Shown here in pieces: positions 34,889-43,649 of a DNA stretch of 64,000 nucleotides (the first letter of the stretch is position 1; each line of letters starts with the position of its first letter). The notes beneath the pieces were generated by a model. It had not been told where the DNA came from. It worked only from the letters and a program-made list of their open reading frames with translations, and searched no databases. Source of the DNA: Pedobacter hiemivivus (lineage in GTDB: Bacteria; Bacteroidota; Bacteroidia; Sphingobacteriales; Sphingobacteriaceae); the NCBI RefSeq assembly GCF_004331685.1, contig NZ_SJSM01000027.1:1-64000 (forward strand), written 5' to 3'. The position numbers were made by a program, and so were the translations under genes.

Positions 34889-35379
34889 TTCTTTTAAGAA
34901 GCGGAAAGGAAGAGGATATTGAAAGTATTCAGGAGATGGCAAGTAAAACCTGGCCTGCTGCTTATGGCGATATTATTTCGGCCGAGCAGATTGAGTATAT
35001 GCTCGAGAAAATGTACAATAAGGGCGAATTACTCTCACAATTGCAAAAAGGCTATACTTTTTTAATTGCAGAAGAGAATGACATCGACCTTGGCTTTGCC
35101 AGCTTTTCTATTCACGATTCAACTAACCATATTTATAAACTGCACAAATTATATGTGCTACCCGAAGCGCATGGTAAAGGCGTTGGTAAGCTGCTGATTA
35201 ATGAAGTGGTAAATATGGTAAGAAAAGCGGGCGGAAAATCGCTGGAACTGAATGTAAACAGAGACAATAAAGCGACTGAATTCTATATAAAAGCAGGCTT
35301 TAATATAAAAGAAACCGTTGACCTTGATATCGGTAACGGTTTCCTTATGAATGATTATGTAATGGAAATGGCGATTTAA
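34885..35379 (+). CDS. GNAT-family N-acetyltransferase
   Basis: A 164-residue single-domain GNAT. The acetyl-CoA loop is visible as LYVLPEAHGKGVGKLLIN (motif A, Q/R-x-x-G-x-G/A), followed by LELNVNRDNKATEFYIKAGF (motif B). The acceptor is unknown. It overlaps the upstream TPK-like gene by 4 nt (ATGA-type junction), showing operon coupling, and its end overlaps the M28 peptidase end by 4 nt on the other strand. Confidence 0.9.
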   Translation: MILLRSGKEEDIESIQEMASKTWPAAYGDIISAEQIEYMLEKMYNKGELLSQLQKGYTFLIAEENDIDLGFASFSIHDSTNHIYKLHKLYVLPEAHGKGVGKLLINEVVNMVRKAGGKSLELNVNRDNKATEFYIKAGFNIKETVDLDIGNGFLMNDYVMEMAI

Positions 35380-36332
35380 TCGTGCTTTTCTATTAATCTA
35401 GGGATCCTGGTTGGTGTATCCGTACCTTTTACAATGCTTATTGCGCTAAGCGCAATCGCCTTAACAGTAGCAAGGATATTCTCCGAATCTAAGGTACTAT
35501 ACTCATCTTTAACTGTGTGATATAATTGGTCCGTATCTATCTGATCGGTACTAATGGTATGTGCCGGAACGCCTAGTGCAGCAAGGGTGGCATTGTCACT
35601 TCTGTAAAACAGATTTTGTCTGGTGTATGGATCAGGATGAAAAGTAAAAGGCGTTCCTGCTAGATTTTTCTGAAGGATTTTACCAAAGTCAGACTTGTCA
35701 AAGCCAGTAATGAAAGCTGTGTTTTTACCAAACTTGCTTTCCTTTCCGATCATTTCAATGTTAAACATCGTAACTACATCGTCGGGATTCAATTTCTTCG
35801 AGAAATGTTTTGAGCCAAAACCGCCCAATTCCTCTGCCGTAAAAGCCACGAAAATTAAAGTGCGTTCGTTGTTGTTTAGCTTTTTATAATACTTTGCCAG
35901 GGCAATCATGGCCGTAATGCCGGAAGCATCATCATCTGCGCCGTTGGCTATACTGTCTTGCTCATCTCCCTTCGCTTTTATAATCCCAAGGTGATCGTAA
36001 TGGCCAGAAAATATAACTAGTTCTTTGGCTTTAGACTTTCCCGGAATTACTCCGACAACGTTAAATAGCGGCTTTCCGTCCATTTCAAAACTTTGTCTAA
36101 ACCCAGTTTCACCTTCCATTGGTAAGAGTCCGATACTTTTAAACTCTGATTCGATAAATGTTGCAGCTTTATCAATACCGGGACTAAAGGTCGCTCTACC
36201 TTCCATCTCGTCGCTACTCAGCGTTTTTATTAGCCTGTCTACGTATTCCTTGTTAATGATTTTGTCGATGTTCTGTGCCCAGGCTAACTGGGTAAATAAT
36301 AGTGCTAAAAGCGTGTAAACAATTTTTTTCAT
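35376..36332 (-). CDS. M28-family secreted metallopeptidase
   Basis: A 318-residue protein with a signal peptide (MKKIVYTLLALLFTQLAWAQ, cleavage after Gln-containing AWAQ). The two-zinc site is visible: GHYDHLG (first His and Asp), NGADDDASG (bridging Asp), FTAEELGG (Glu pair) and HTIST near the end. M28 enzymes are aminopeptidases or carboxypeptidases. It probably works in the periplasm and is followed by its own short spacer before the DUF4407 gene. Confidence 0.92.
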   Translation of the reverse strand: MKKIVYTLLALLFTQLAWAQNIDKIINKEYVDRLIKTLSSDEMEGRATFSPGIDKAATFIESEFKSIGLLPMEGETGFRQSFEMDGKPLFNVVGVIPGKSKAKELVIFSGHYDHLGIIKAKGDEQDSIANGADDDASGITAMIALAKYYKKLNNNERTLIFVAFTAEELGGFGSKHFSKKLNPDDVVTMFNIEMIGKESKFGKNTAFITGFDKSDFGKILQKNLAGTPFTFHPDPYTRQNLFYRSDNATLAALGVPAHTISTDQIDTDQLYHTVKDEYSTLDSENILATVKAIALSAISIVKGTDTPTRIPRLIEKHD

Positions 36333-36367
36333 TAGTTCAGTTTGATTATGTTGTTTTTAAATGGGGG

Positions 36368-37522
36368 TTAGCTCTCCCAATTATGGTGTTTAAGGTCATG
36401 GTAAGCCTGTCCTTTTATAATTTCTTTTCGTTTTTCAGTTTCGGTGGAGACTCGTGTTTCCTGTATACCATCAATCACTGTGGTTTCGAACTCTCGGTCC
36501 TTGTCCGATTGGTAGATCTGCGTAAGCTCTAAATTCTCTACCGATTTGTCGTACGGCCCTCTACTGCTCATCAATTTTACGAAAACTGGCAGACATTCAA
36601 AGAAAATAAATAGCAAACCGATAAATGTAACGGCCAGATAGGTGCTCATGTCTCTTGTTCCATCTCGGTTAAAGCTCAATTGTCCCAAGGCCCAATTCCT
36701 GTCTGCAAACCCGGCTAAGCTAGTTAAGCTATCCAGTTGCTTCCCGGTATATAGTTTCTCGGTCATCAGGCCATCAAACTGCTTGCGGCCATCCACAAAC
36801 TTCTCCAGGGCACGTACGTCTGCCGTTAAAGTATCTAGTTCCTTTTCCCGTTGCCTTAGCTCTGTTTCCTTTCTTTTGGCGTAGGGGCCATAACCCATCA
36901 CACCCGATGTTTCGGTCGTTTTATTGCCAAATATCTCAAAGTTGAGTTTCTCCCTGTCGGATTTTATGCCGTTGGCTGTCGAATCCTTCTGTGCTTTGGC
37001 CTCATTTAGCTTGCCTAGTTCTATGGCATATTTGTTTTCAAATGCGACATTGAGGGTGTCGATCTGCGAACGTTGGTTGTTCAGGTAGCTGACCTTTAAG
37101 CGTTCTTTAATTTCTTTGTCGAATATTTTAAGTTCTAGTGGACGAGAAATAACAATCCCGATCATAATGGCTAGTAAAATACGCGGGGTAGCTTGTAAGA
37201 TCTGCTTATTGGCACTTGCGCTTTTATTGATGCTGGATACAATATACCTATCCATATTAAAAATGGCCAATCCCCAGATGATGCCAAAAAATACGGCAAA
37301 AAGGACAGCTGCGGGATCACCTTTAAAAACAAAGTACATGGCATAGCCACCCGAAAGGGCTGCAAACAGTCCGGTAAAGAATATGGTGGCGCCAATGCCT
37401 ATATATTTATTGTGCTCAGTTGGGTGTTTTGCCAGGGTCGAAATGTGCGCGCCAGAGCAAAACCAAAAGAAACGAGATATAGAATTCATGATGTAAAAAA
37501 ACAAAGTTAATAAAGACTTCAC
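36368..37522 (-). CDS. DUF4407 membrane protein
   Basis: A 384-residue protein with hydrophobic segments at about 40-60, 70-90, 115-140 and 290-310, and between the third and fourth a long charged coiled-coil-like periplasmic or cytoplasmic stretch (about 150-270) rich in K, E and Q. The layout matches DUF4407, a Bacteroidota-enriched family without established function. It has no obvious operon partner; the gap to the M28 gene is 35 nt in the same direction. Confidence 0.82.
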   Translation of the reverse strand: MKSLLTLFFYIMNSISRFFWFCSGAHISTLAKHPTEHNKYIGIGATIFFTGLFAALSGGYAMYFVFKGDPAAVLFAVFFGIIWGLAIFNMDRYIVSSINKSASANKQILQATPRILLAIMIGIVISRPLELKIFDKEIKERLKVSYLNNQRSQIDTLNVAFENKYAIELGKLNEAKAQKDSTANGIKSDREKLNFEIFGNKTTETSGVMGYGPYAKRKETELRQREKELDTLTADVRALEKFVDGRKQFDGLMTEKLYTGKQLDSLTSLAGFADRNWALGQLSFNRDGTRDMSTYLAVTFIGLLFIFFECLPVFVKLMSSRGPYDKSVENLELTQIYQSDKDREFETTVIDGIQETRVSTETEKRKEIIKGQAYHDLKHHNWES

Positions 37523-37634
37523 TATTAAACGCCCGGGTTATTAAGTTGTTACAGAAATAAATAGGCTATTGTTAGTGTAATTTCATATTCTAGATCACAG
37601 CGGCCATTTATTTTAGGATGACGCCCGATTTAAT

Positions 37635-37642
37635 TATCTTTG
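37635..37642 (+). promoter_or_regulatory. -7 promoter box of the rhodanese gene
   Basis: TATCTTTG is an exact TAnnTTTG match; TTTA at 37612-37615 occupies the -33 position. The ATG at 37658 follows after 15 nt, so the 5' leader is very short. Confidence 0.6.
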
Positions 37643-37657
37643 AAAAAACTGAATAAC

Positions 37658-37978
37658 ATGATAAAAGAAATAACCGTTCAAGAGCTTAAAGAAAAGATCG
37701 ACAACAATGAAGATTTTCAATTGATTGATGTAAGGGAAACATTTGAATATGAGACCTCGAATCTTAATGGCCTGAACATTCCTTTGGGTGGTATTTTAAT
37801 CGAAGCAGATCAAATAGCACAAGATAAACCAGTAATTTTTCAATGCAGAAGCGGTAAAAGAAGCGCTGCGGCAGTAATGCAATTGGAGCATCAATTGGGT
37901 TTAACCAACCTTTACAATTTAAAAGGTGGTATCCTTGCATGGCAAGAAGCTTTTGATCCAAATATGCCTGTTTACTAA
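37658..37978 (+). CDS. Rhodanese-like sulfurtransferase
   Basis: Start chosen at ATG 37658 (MIKEITVQELK), 106 residues; the preceding in-frame TTG overlaps the promoter box. A single rhodanese domain has LIDVRETFEYE, IPLGG and the active-site loop FQCRSGKRSAAA with the catalytic Cys, and ends with the LKGGILAWQ motif. It transfers sulfane sulfur in the cytoplasm. The next gene starts 2 nt after its stop. Confidence 0.92.
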   Translation: MIKEITVQELKEKIDNNEDFQLIDVRETFEYETSNLNGLNIPLGGILIEADQIAQDKPVIFQCRSGKRSAAAVMQLEHQLGLTNLYNLKGGILAWQEAFDPNMPVY

Positions 37979-37980
37979 GC

Positions 37981-38172
37981 ATGGGAAAGAAGATCGCATT
38001 AAACGTTTTTTATAACCTGGGTATCATACTTTCCATTTTTGGAGCAGTGTGGGGTTATAACAACCATAAATATTTAGTAATTGGCTTGTTCGTAATTACG
38101 GCAGCATTTTTTCTTTACTTAAAGCTACAGCTGGTGAAAGAAATGCGTAATAGTCTTAAAAACCGGAAGTAA
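37981..38172 (+). CDS. Small membrane protein
   Basis: A 63-residue protein with two hydrophobic segments (about 8-24 and 31-48) and a basic C-terminus (KEMRNSLKNRK). It starts 2 nt after the rhodanese gene, indicating co-transcription. Its last 17 nt overlap the end of the epimerase gene on the other strand. No family recognised. Confidence 0.7.
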   Translation: MGKKIALNVFYNLGIILSIFGAVWGYNNHKYLVIGLFVITAAFFLYLKLQLVKEMRNSLKNRK

Positions 38173-39196
38173 ATAAAGAAGGGTTTATCCCTTCCAGCCC
38201 TAGCCCTGGCAGCTGATTTAGCTGGTATTTCCCCTCAATCATTTTAGGCGCGGTAAAAGGATTGTTTTTAGTTAACCATGGGCCGTCAAGGTCTGCCCAG
38301 TCGCACAATGGTGCTAAGGCCATGCCTGCCTGTGTGGCACAAGATGTTTCGCTCATGCAGCCAATCAGCACCCTCATGCCCATAGATTTGGCCTTAAGGA
38401 TCATTTGATGACCCTCATAGATGCCACCACTCTTCATCAGCTTGATATTGATGCCATGATAAGCCCCTCTTAAGCCTTCCAGATCTGATAGTCGCTGTAC
38501 TGCCTCGTCTGCCAAGATAGGAATCGGACTACGACCGGTAAGCCATGCGTTGCCCTCAAGGTCGGCTTTATCCATAGGTTGTTCTATCAGTTGTACACCC
38601 TGATCGTGTAACCAGTAAATCATCTCTATAGCTTCTTTCCTGTTTGTCCAGCCTTGGTTGGCATCAACATACAAAGGTAAATCGCTCACACTTCTGATCG
38701 TGTTGATCAGTTCCTTATCGTTGTCTCTACCGAGTTTAATTTTTAAAACTTTAAAGCCATTGGCATCGGCAACTTTTTCTTTAATCACTTCGGCTGTATC
38801 AATACCAATGGTATAAGATGTTACTGGCATTTTTGACGGATCGGCACCATAAATCTCATAACAAGGCTTGTTTAGTAGTTTTCCGTTGATGTCATTCAAG
38901 GCAATATCGATGGCCGCTTTAATCGCCGGATGTCCCTTTTCAATGCTATCCAAATAATCAAGGATCTCCTCAAAATTAAATGGATGAGCAAAGCGGTTCC
39001 AGTCTACCTTTTTTAAAAAAGCTACTGCTGTTTCTACACTTTCGCCCATATACGGTACCATAGATGCCTCGCCATAGCCCTCAATATTTTCGTAACTCAG
39101 CCTGATCAGCATCACTGGCGTGCTTGTCCGGGAAAATTTTGCAATAGAAAATGGGTGTTTTAGTTCCAGGTTATAGGCGTTGTAGGCAATCTTCAT
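38156..39196 (-). CDS. Dipeptide (L-Ala-D/L-Glu) epimerase, enolase superfamily
   Basis: A 346-residue enolase-superfamily enzyme. Visible are the capping N-terminus (HPFSIAKFSRT), KIKLG with the catalytic Lys (about 160-170), VDANQGW (metal Asp), LIEQP (metal Glu), ILADEAV (metal Asp) and NIKLMKSGG with the second catalytic Lys. This set matches AE-epimerases, which recycle murein tripeptide-derived dipeptides. Substrate specificity within the dipeptide epimerase group is not certain. The end overlaps the small membrane gene in the opposite direction. Confidence 0.85.
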   Translation of the reverse strand: MKIAYNAYNLELKHPFSIAKFSRTSTPVMLIRLSYENIEGYGEASMVPYMGESVETAVAFLKKVDWNRFAHPFNFEEILDYLDSIEKGHPAIKAAIDIALNDINGKLLNKPCYEIYGADPSKMPVTSYTIGIDTAEVIKEKVADANGFKVLKIKLGRDNDKELINTIRSVSDLPLYVDANQGWTNRKEAIEMIYWLHDQGVQLIEQPMDKADLEGNAWLTGRSPIPILADEAVQRLSDLEGLRGAYHGINIKLMKSGGIYEGHQMILKAKSMGMRVLIGCMSETSCATQAGMALAPLCDWADLDGPWLTKNNPFTAPKMIEGKYQLNQLPGLGLEGINPSLFTSGF

Positions 39197-39284
39197 CTTA
39201 GGAAAAGCTTTTTAGTAATTTAAAAGTTATAAAAAGTAGTGCAAAAGCGAATGTAAAAATAATATACCTAATATTGTGCCCAGT

Positions 39285-40253
39285 ATGAATAGCACAATAT
39301 ACCAACCCTTTAAAAACTTCGATTTTAAGTATAAAAACTGCTTTTTAAGTGGAGATATCTTTAGTTCGCCAATTGAAGAAATAAATATATTACCTGCATG
39401 GCTGCTGGAAGTAGCAAACTTTAGCGGCGAAGAGCAAATTAAGCTGCTCGACGAAAGTGTTAGGTCTTATAATGCTTTAAAGGTTCCTTGTAGTACCGAG
39501 GTTTTAACTCAATTTATCCAGCCTTTGGAAGATAAAATTTCAGCTGCTTTCGCCAAAGGTTATGCAGGAGTATCTGAACTGGATGAAGTAGATCTTTTTA
39601 GATGGATCGGTAAGTTTATGTATAGCCTGATTTATATAGAAATGAATGGCGCTGTCCGCTTACAACAGTTAAGTGATGATGGGTTAAACATGTCGCAAGG
39701 GCTGATGCATAAGTTTGGCAATCTAAATACCATGATTCAGGGGATTTACCGGGATGTGGTGTTCGAAGATTTTACCCCTTGGTCTATTGTAGTGGTTCCG
39801 CTCGAAGATAAGGATACAGCTTTCAGCTTCAGAGATGAAATCAATACCCTTACCTTTTCTTTAAAGCTTAAAGATTTTGGCATCATTGCCTGCCTGCAGG
39901 ATAATGGAACCAATAAAAAATATCATCAGGAATTACTTGATCAGATTGGTGGTTCGGCATTATCGGCACCTCAGTTTGAAGAGTTGTGTGCAAGATTCTT
40001 TTACTCGGCCTACCTGTTTAACCGTTTGCCGGAATATGCGATTATGCCTGTAGAAGGTGCTATATATGTGGATGCAATGCCGCTTAAAGGAACCTTTAAC
40101 AAGCCGTTATTTGATCATTGGCAGCATAAAACCTACGCACAGGTGTTACAGGATTTTTGGAAACCTTGGGGACACACCTTGTTCGAAATCATTAAAGATC
40201 CGACCAAGCCAATCAGCTATTTCGAGCCGGCAGCATTGCCAGAAACCAATTAA
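39285..40253 (+). CDS. Hypothetical protein, no family recognised
   Basis: Start chosen at ATG 39285 (MNSTIYQPFKN), 322 residues; a GTG nine nt earlier overlaps an imperfect -7 box (TAATATTG). The protein is soluble, acidic and lacks a signal peptide, with mostly helical-looking sequence and no catalytic motif that I can see. It is flanked by the divergent epimerase and the convergent rhomboid gene. Coding status is secure from length and composition; function is unknown. Confidence 0.75.
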   Translation: MNSTIYQPFKNFDFKYKNCFLSGDIFSSPIEEINILPAWLLEVANFSGEEQIKLLDESVRSYNALKVPCSTEVLTQFIQPLEDKISAAFAKGYAGVSELDEVDLFRWIGKFMYSLIYIEMNGAVRLQQLSDDGLNMSQGLMHKFGNLNTMIQGIYRDVVFEDFTPWSIVVVPLEDKDTAFSFRDEINTLTFSLKLKDFGIIACLQDNGTNKKYHQELLDQIGGSALSAPQFEELCARFFYSAYLFNRLPEYAIMPVEGAIYVDAMPLKGTFNKPLFDHWQHKTYAQVLQDFWKPWGHTLFEIIKDPTKPISYFEPAALPETN

Positions 40254-40257
40254 CCAA

Positions 40258-40875
40258 TTACCCGATTTTAGCGAGTAATTGTCCTATAAAATGTGGAATT
40301 GCTCCGGGAACAATTAGTACGGTAACAATAAGGCCTGTTAGTGCACCAAAAAAGTGTGCATCGTGGTTAATGTTATCTCTGGATTGTTTGGATGCATAAA
40401 CACAGTAAATCAGGTATAATGGTCCAAAGATGATTGCCCAAATAGGTATTGGTATTGGGAATATGATCATCGAAGAGAATGGCTGAAATAAAATGTAGCT
40501 AAATAATACCGCACTGATGGCTCCAGAGGCACCTAAGCTGTTGTACCACATGTCGTTTTTGTGTTTAATAACTGAAGGGATATCACTTAAGATCAAGCCA
40601 AAAATATAGATGATTGCAAACTGCCATGATCCAATCATTGCTTCCAGTTGAAAAGCAAAGAAGTAAAAGGTCATCATGTTAAAAATCAGGTGCATCCAGT
40701 CTCCATGAATCAGTCCACTGGTCAATAAAGTATATACCTTATGCCTTCTCGAAACACTGTATGGGTGTAGCATGAACTTTCCGTACAAATCATGATTGCT
40801 AAAAGCGTAAATGCTGGTTACAATCGTTAGCAGGAAGATGATCGAGGCAACAGGGGTATGAATTAGGTATTCCAT
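40258..40875 (-). CDS. Rhomboid-family intramembrane serine protease
   Basis: A 205-residue protein with about six hydrophobic segments. The rhomboid signatures are HGDWMHLIFNM (TM2 His and Asn), LGASGAISAVLF with the catalytic Ser of GxSG, and the late HDAHFFGALTG with the catalytic His. It cleaves membrane proteins inside the bilayer; the substrate is unknown. It is followed 6 nt after the next minus-strand gene, so both may be co-transcribed. Confidence 0.93.
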   Translation of the reverse strand: MEYLIHTPVASIIFLLTIVTSIYAFSNHDLYGKFMLHPYSVSRRHKVYTLLTSGLIHGDWMHLIFNMMTFYFFAFQLEAMIGSWQFAIIYIFGLILSDIPSVIKHKNDMWYNSLGASGAISAVLFSYILFQPFSSMIIFPIPIPIWAIIFGPLYLIYCVYASKQSRDNINHDAHFFGALTGLIVTVLIVPGAIPHFIGQLLAKIG

Positions 40876-40881
40876 TCTAAA

Positions 40882-41586
40882 TTAATATAGGTTTTTTATA
40901 GAAAGGCCTGTGGATCCGAAGTGGTATTTGAGGCCGATCGAAAAGTAGGTATAAATATCGGGGTTGCCGCTTTTAAATCTCAGCGGAGAGTCATCATATC
41001 CATCCATACCTTCTCCCAATGTAACATTTGCTTGATAATTAAAGTTGATGCCGTATTTGTAATACCCGTACCGATCCATAAAGTTAAAAGCAATACCAAT
41101 GTTTAGTGGAACGAGTAGGTCGTTGGAACTATCCTTTCCTGGGAAAGTATATGACGGATCGGTTAGTTTTTGTCTGGCCACGTAACGCATCTTGTTCATC
41201 AGTACTCCTGCGCCGGCACCAACATATAGACCTTTTACTGCGTTAGCAAAGCCGGTACGGCCATAATCTATCACTGCGCCAAGATATAGCTTCCCATTAA
41301 TTGAAAAGGCTTTGTAGCTGTTTATAAACTGGCGGTTATGGGGGTCGTTAAAAACGTCTCCACCATTGATTTCGCCCATCTGTCCTTCTATCCCGAGGCT
41401 TACAAAAGGGGTAAATAAATAATCAAATGTTCCATAACCTGCCAAACCTAGGTCATGTTTAGCCAAATCTCCGAAAGACTGTGTGATTCCGGCACCTGCA
41501 CCGACTGACATTTTATAAAAATTGGACTGAGCGTTGGCATTAAACCAAATTAAGAGTGCTATTAATGATGTTAAAATTGGTTTCAA
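40882..41586 (-). CDS. Outer membrane beta-barrel protein
   Basis: A 234-residue protein with signal peptide MKPILTSLIALLIWFNANAQ and alternating hydrophobic-polar strands, Gly-rich (VGAGAGITQSFGDLAKH; LYVGAGAGVLMNKMRY), ending in YFSIGLKYHF plus a short tail. This fits small porin-like outer membrane proteins. The start is 6 nt upstream of nothing known; the rhomboid gene begins 6 nt after its end, suggesting a two-gene unit. Function unknown. Confidence 0.8.
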   Translation of the reverse strand: MKPILTSLIALLIWFNANAQSNFYKMSVGAGAGITQSFGDLAKHDLGLAGYGTFDYLFTPFVSLGIEGQMGEINGGDVFNDPHNRQFINSYKAFSINGKLYLGAVIDYGRTGFANAVKGLYVGAGAGVLMNKMRYVARQKLTDPSYTFPGKDSSNDLLVPLNIGIAFNFMDRYGYYKYGINFNYQANVTLGEGMDGYDDSPLRFKSGNPDIYTYFSIGLKYHFGSTGLSIKNLY

Positions 41587-41630
41587 ACGTATCTTCTTTT
41601 AAGTATGTAGGCAAAACTATAATCTTTATA

Positions 41631-41638
41631 TAACTTTG
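41631..41638 (+). promoter_or_regulatory. -7 promoter box of pepT
   Basis: TAACTTTG matches TAnnTTTG 15 nt before the pepT ATG at 41654. It argues against any start upstream of that ATG. Confidence 0.6.
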
Positions 41639-41653
41639 GAGTTTTATAAGAGT

Positions 41654-42907
41654 ATGCTAAAATATATAAATAAAAACAAATCCCTTCAAAACAGGTTCAT
41701 AAAATACGTTCAGATCGATACACAGTCCGATCCACAATCGCCAACTGTGCCCTCAACCGAAAAGCAAAAGAATTTAGGTAAGGTTCTGGTAGCCGAATTA
41801 CTAGAGATTGGTGTGGCTGACGCGCATTTAGATGAGTATGGTTACGTATACGCAACTATTCCTGCCAATACAGATAAGCAGGTTCCAGTAATTTGCTTCT
41901 GTTCGCACATGGATACTTCTCCAGATTGCAGCGGTTTAAATGTAAAGCCAATTGTTCACGAGAACTACCAGGGACAAGATTTGGTGCTGCCGGATGATAA
42001 TTCTGTAGTCTTAAAAATGAAAGAACATCATGATCTGAAGGATCAGATTGGCAATGACATCATCACTGCAAGTGGGACTACCTTACTTGGTGCTGATAAT
42101 AAAGCTGGATTGGCAGAGATTATGGAGGCTGCGGCATTTTTAATGCAGAATCCTGAATTTAAGCATGGAACAATCAAGATTTTATTTACGCCTGATGAGG
42201 AAATTGGTCGCGGTGTAGATAAAGTGAATATTGAAAAGTTGGGCGCAGATTTCGGTTATACCGTTGATGGTGAAACACTGGGTTCTATTGAAGATGAAAC
42301 TTTCTCTGCTGATGGTGCCGTACTGACCATTAAAGGTGTGAGTGCACATCCAGGCTTTGCTAAAGGCAAAATGGAAAGTGCGATTAAGATCTTATCTGAT
42401 GTGATCAGTTCGTTACCGGCAGATTGTCTTTCTCCTGAATCCACAGAATTAAAAGAAGGTTTTATACACCCGGTTACGATCAGTGGTAATGTAGAACAGG
42501 CTGAGGTGCGCTTTATTCTTCGTGCATTTAATGATGAAGAATTGACCGCTAATGGCGAGTTGTTAGATGCTACGGTACAAAATATTATAGAAGATTTTCC
42601 AAACGCTTCGTATGAATTGAAGATCACAGAACAATATCGCAACATGAAGCAGGTGTTGGATAAGCATCCTCAAATTATCGAGATTGGTATTGAAGCCATC
42701 AAACGTGCAGGTATTACGCCTAAACAACAAAGCATCAGAGGTGGTACCGATGGTTCTCGTTTGTCGTTTATGGGCTTACCTTGTCCTAACATCTTTGCCG
42801 GAGAGCACGCTTTCCATGGCAAGCAAGAATGGGCATCGGTACAGGATATGGAAAAAGCGGTTGAAACGATCGTTAATATCGCTGCAATCTGGGAAGAGAA
42901 AGCCTAA
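41654..42907 (+). CDS. pepT: Peptidase T (tripeptide aminopeptidase)
   Basis: Start chosen at ATG 41654 (MLKYINKNKSLQNRF), 417 residues, because an upstream TTG lies inside the promoter box. M20-family metal ligands are visible: CSHMDTSPD (His, Asp), LLGADNKAG (Asp), FTPDEEIGRG (Glu pair) and GGTDGS plus AGEHAFHG near the end. It trims N-terminal residues from tripeptides in the cytoplasm. It stands alone and faces the methyltransferase gene convergently. Confidence 0.95.
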   Translation: MLKYINKNKSLQNRFIKYVQIDTQSDPQSPTVPSTEKQKNLGKVLVAELLEIGVADAHLDEYGYVYATIPANTDKQVPVICFCSHMDTSPDCSGLNVKPIVHENYQGQDLVLPDDNSVVLKMKEHHDLKDQIGNDIITASGTTLLGADNKAGLAEIMEAAAFLMQNPEFKHGTIKILFTPDEEIGRGVDKVNIEKLGADFGYTVDGETLGSIEDETFSADGAVLTIKGVSAHPGFAKGKMESAIKILSDVISSLPADCLSPESTELKEGFIHPVTISGNVEQAEVRFILRAFNDEELTANGELLDATVQNIIEDFPNASYELKITEQYRNMKQVLDKHPQIIEIGIEAIKRAGITPKQQSIRGGTDGSRLSFMGLPCPNIFAGEHAFHGKQEWASVQDMEKAVETIVNIAAIWEEKA

Positions 42908-42921
42908 AAATTTAAGGTCGA

Positions 42922-43623
42922 TTATTTGGCAAGCGTTAGTCTTGCCAAATATTGATCTGAATCATCTTCCATGATGATCTCTGTATGCCATCCTGTTTGT
43001 TTGGCAATATCAATAAGTGTTTTCTGATCTACATAGATCCATTTAAACCATTTGCCTTTTACGCTTTTGTATTCGTACCTAAAGCTTACTTCGCCAAAGT
43101 ACCCGTTTTCAGGAAATGGAATTTCAAGGTATAAATAGGACAGGTCAGAGCTGTCAAAAACCAGCTGACCATCTTTATTGATTAAGCTTTTAACATGCTT
43201 TAAAAAGGCTTTTAATCCAGGAATAGATCCTGTAAGTCCGATCCCGTTCATCATAAACAATAGGGTGTCGTATTTTTTATCTCCTTCTGGAATTTTATAA
43301 GTGAGAATATTTCCTTCCATGGCCTGTTTTAGTCCACGTTGTTTCATGATGGTTACAGCAGATGCGGATATGTCCATGCCAGTAATATCCAAACCTCTTT
43401 TTTGTAGCACTAAAGCGTGGCTGCCTACACCGGCGCCCACATCTAACACTTTGCCTTTGCAAAGATCTAGTGCTTTAAGCTCCAGCTCAGGCATTTCATT
43501 CTCGTCTCTGAAGTAAATATCTACCGGCATTTCCTCCGGTTCGTCGTAAGAATTATGTACCCAAAGGGTTTCTGCCGGTGGTTTTAAAAACTGATCTTTT
43601 AACGCTTCTCCAAAAACATCCAT
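42922..43623 (-). CDS. Class I SAM-dependent methyltransferase
   Basis: A 233-residue enzyme with motif I VLDVGAGVGSHAL (about residues 58-70) and the acidic loop DITGMDISASAV; a later YDTLLFMMNG could be motif IV. No family-specific acceptor domain is evident, so substrate is unknown. It is minus-strand and 26 nt after the beta-CASP gene start, perhaps in one operon with it. Confidence 0.88.
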   Translation of the reverse strand: MDVFGEALKDQFLKPPAETLWVHNSYDEPEEMPVDIYFRDENEMPELELKALDLCKGKVLDVGAGVGSHALVLQKRGLDITGMDISASAVTIMKQRGLKQAMEGNILTYKIPEGDKKYDTLLFMMNGIGLTGSIPGLKAFLKHVKSLINKDGQLVFDSSDLSYLYLEIPFPENGYFGEVSFRYEYKSVKGKWFKWIYVDQKTLIDIAKQTGWHTEIIMEDDSDQYLARLTLAK

Positions 43624-43649
43624 GCCACAAAGATAGAAAAGAGATTCTT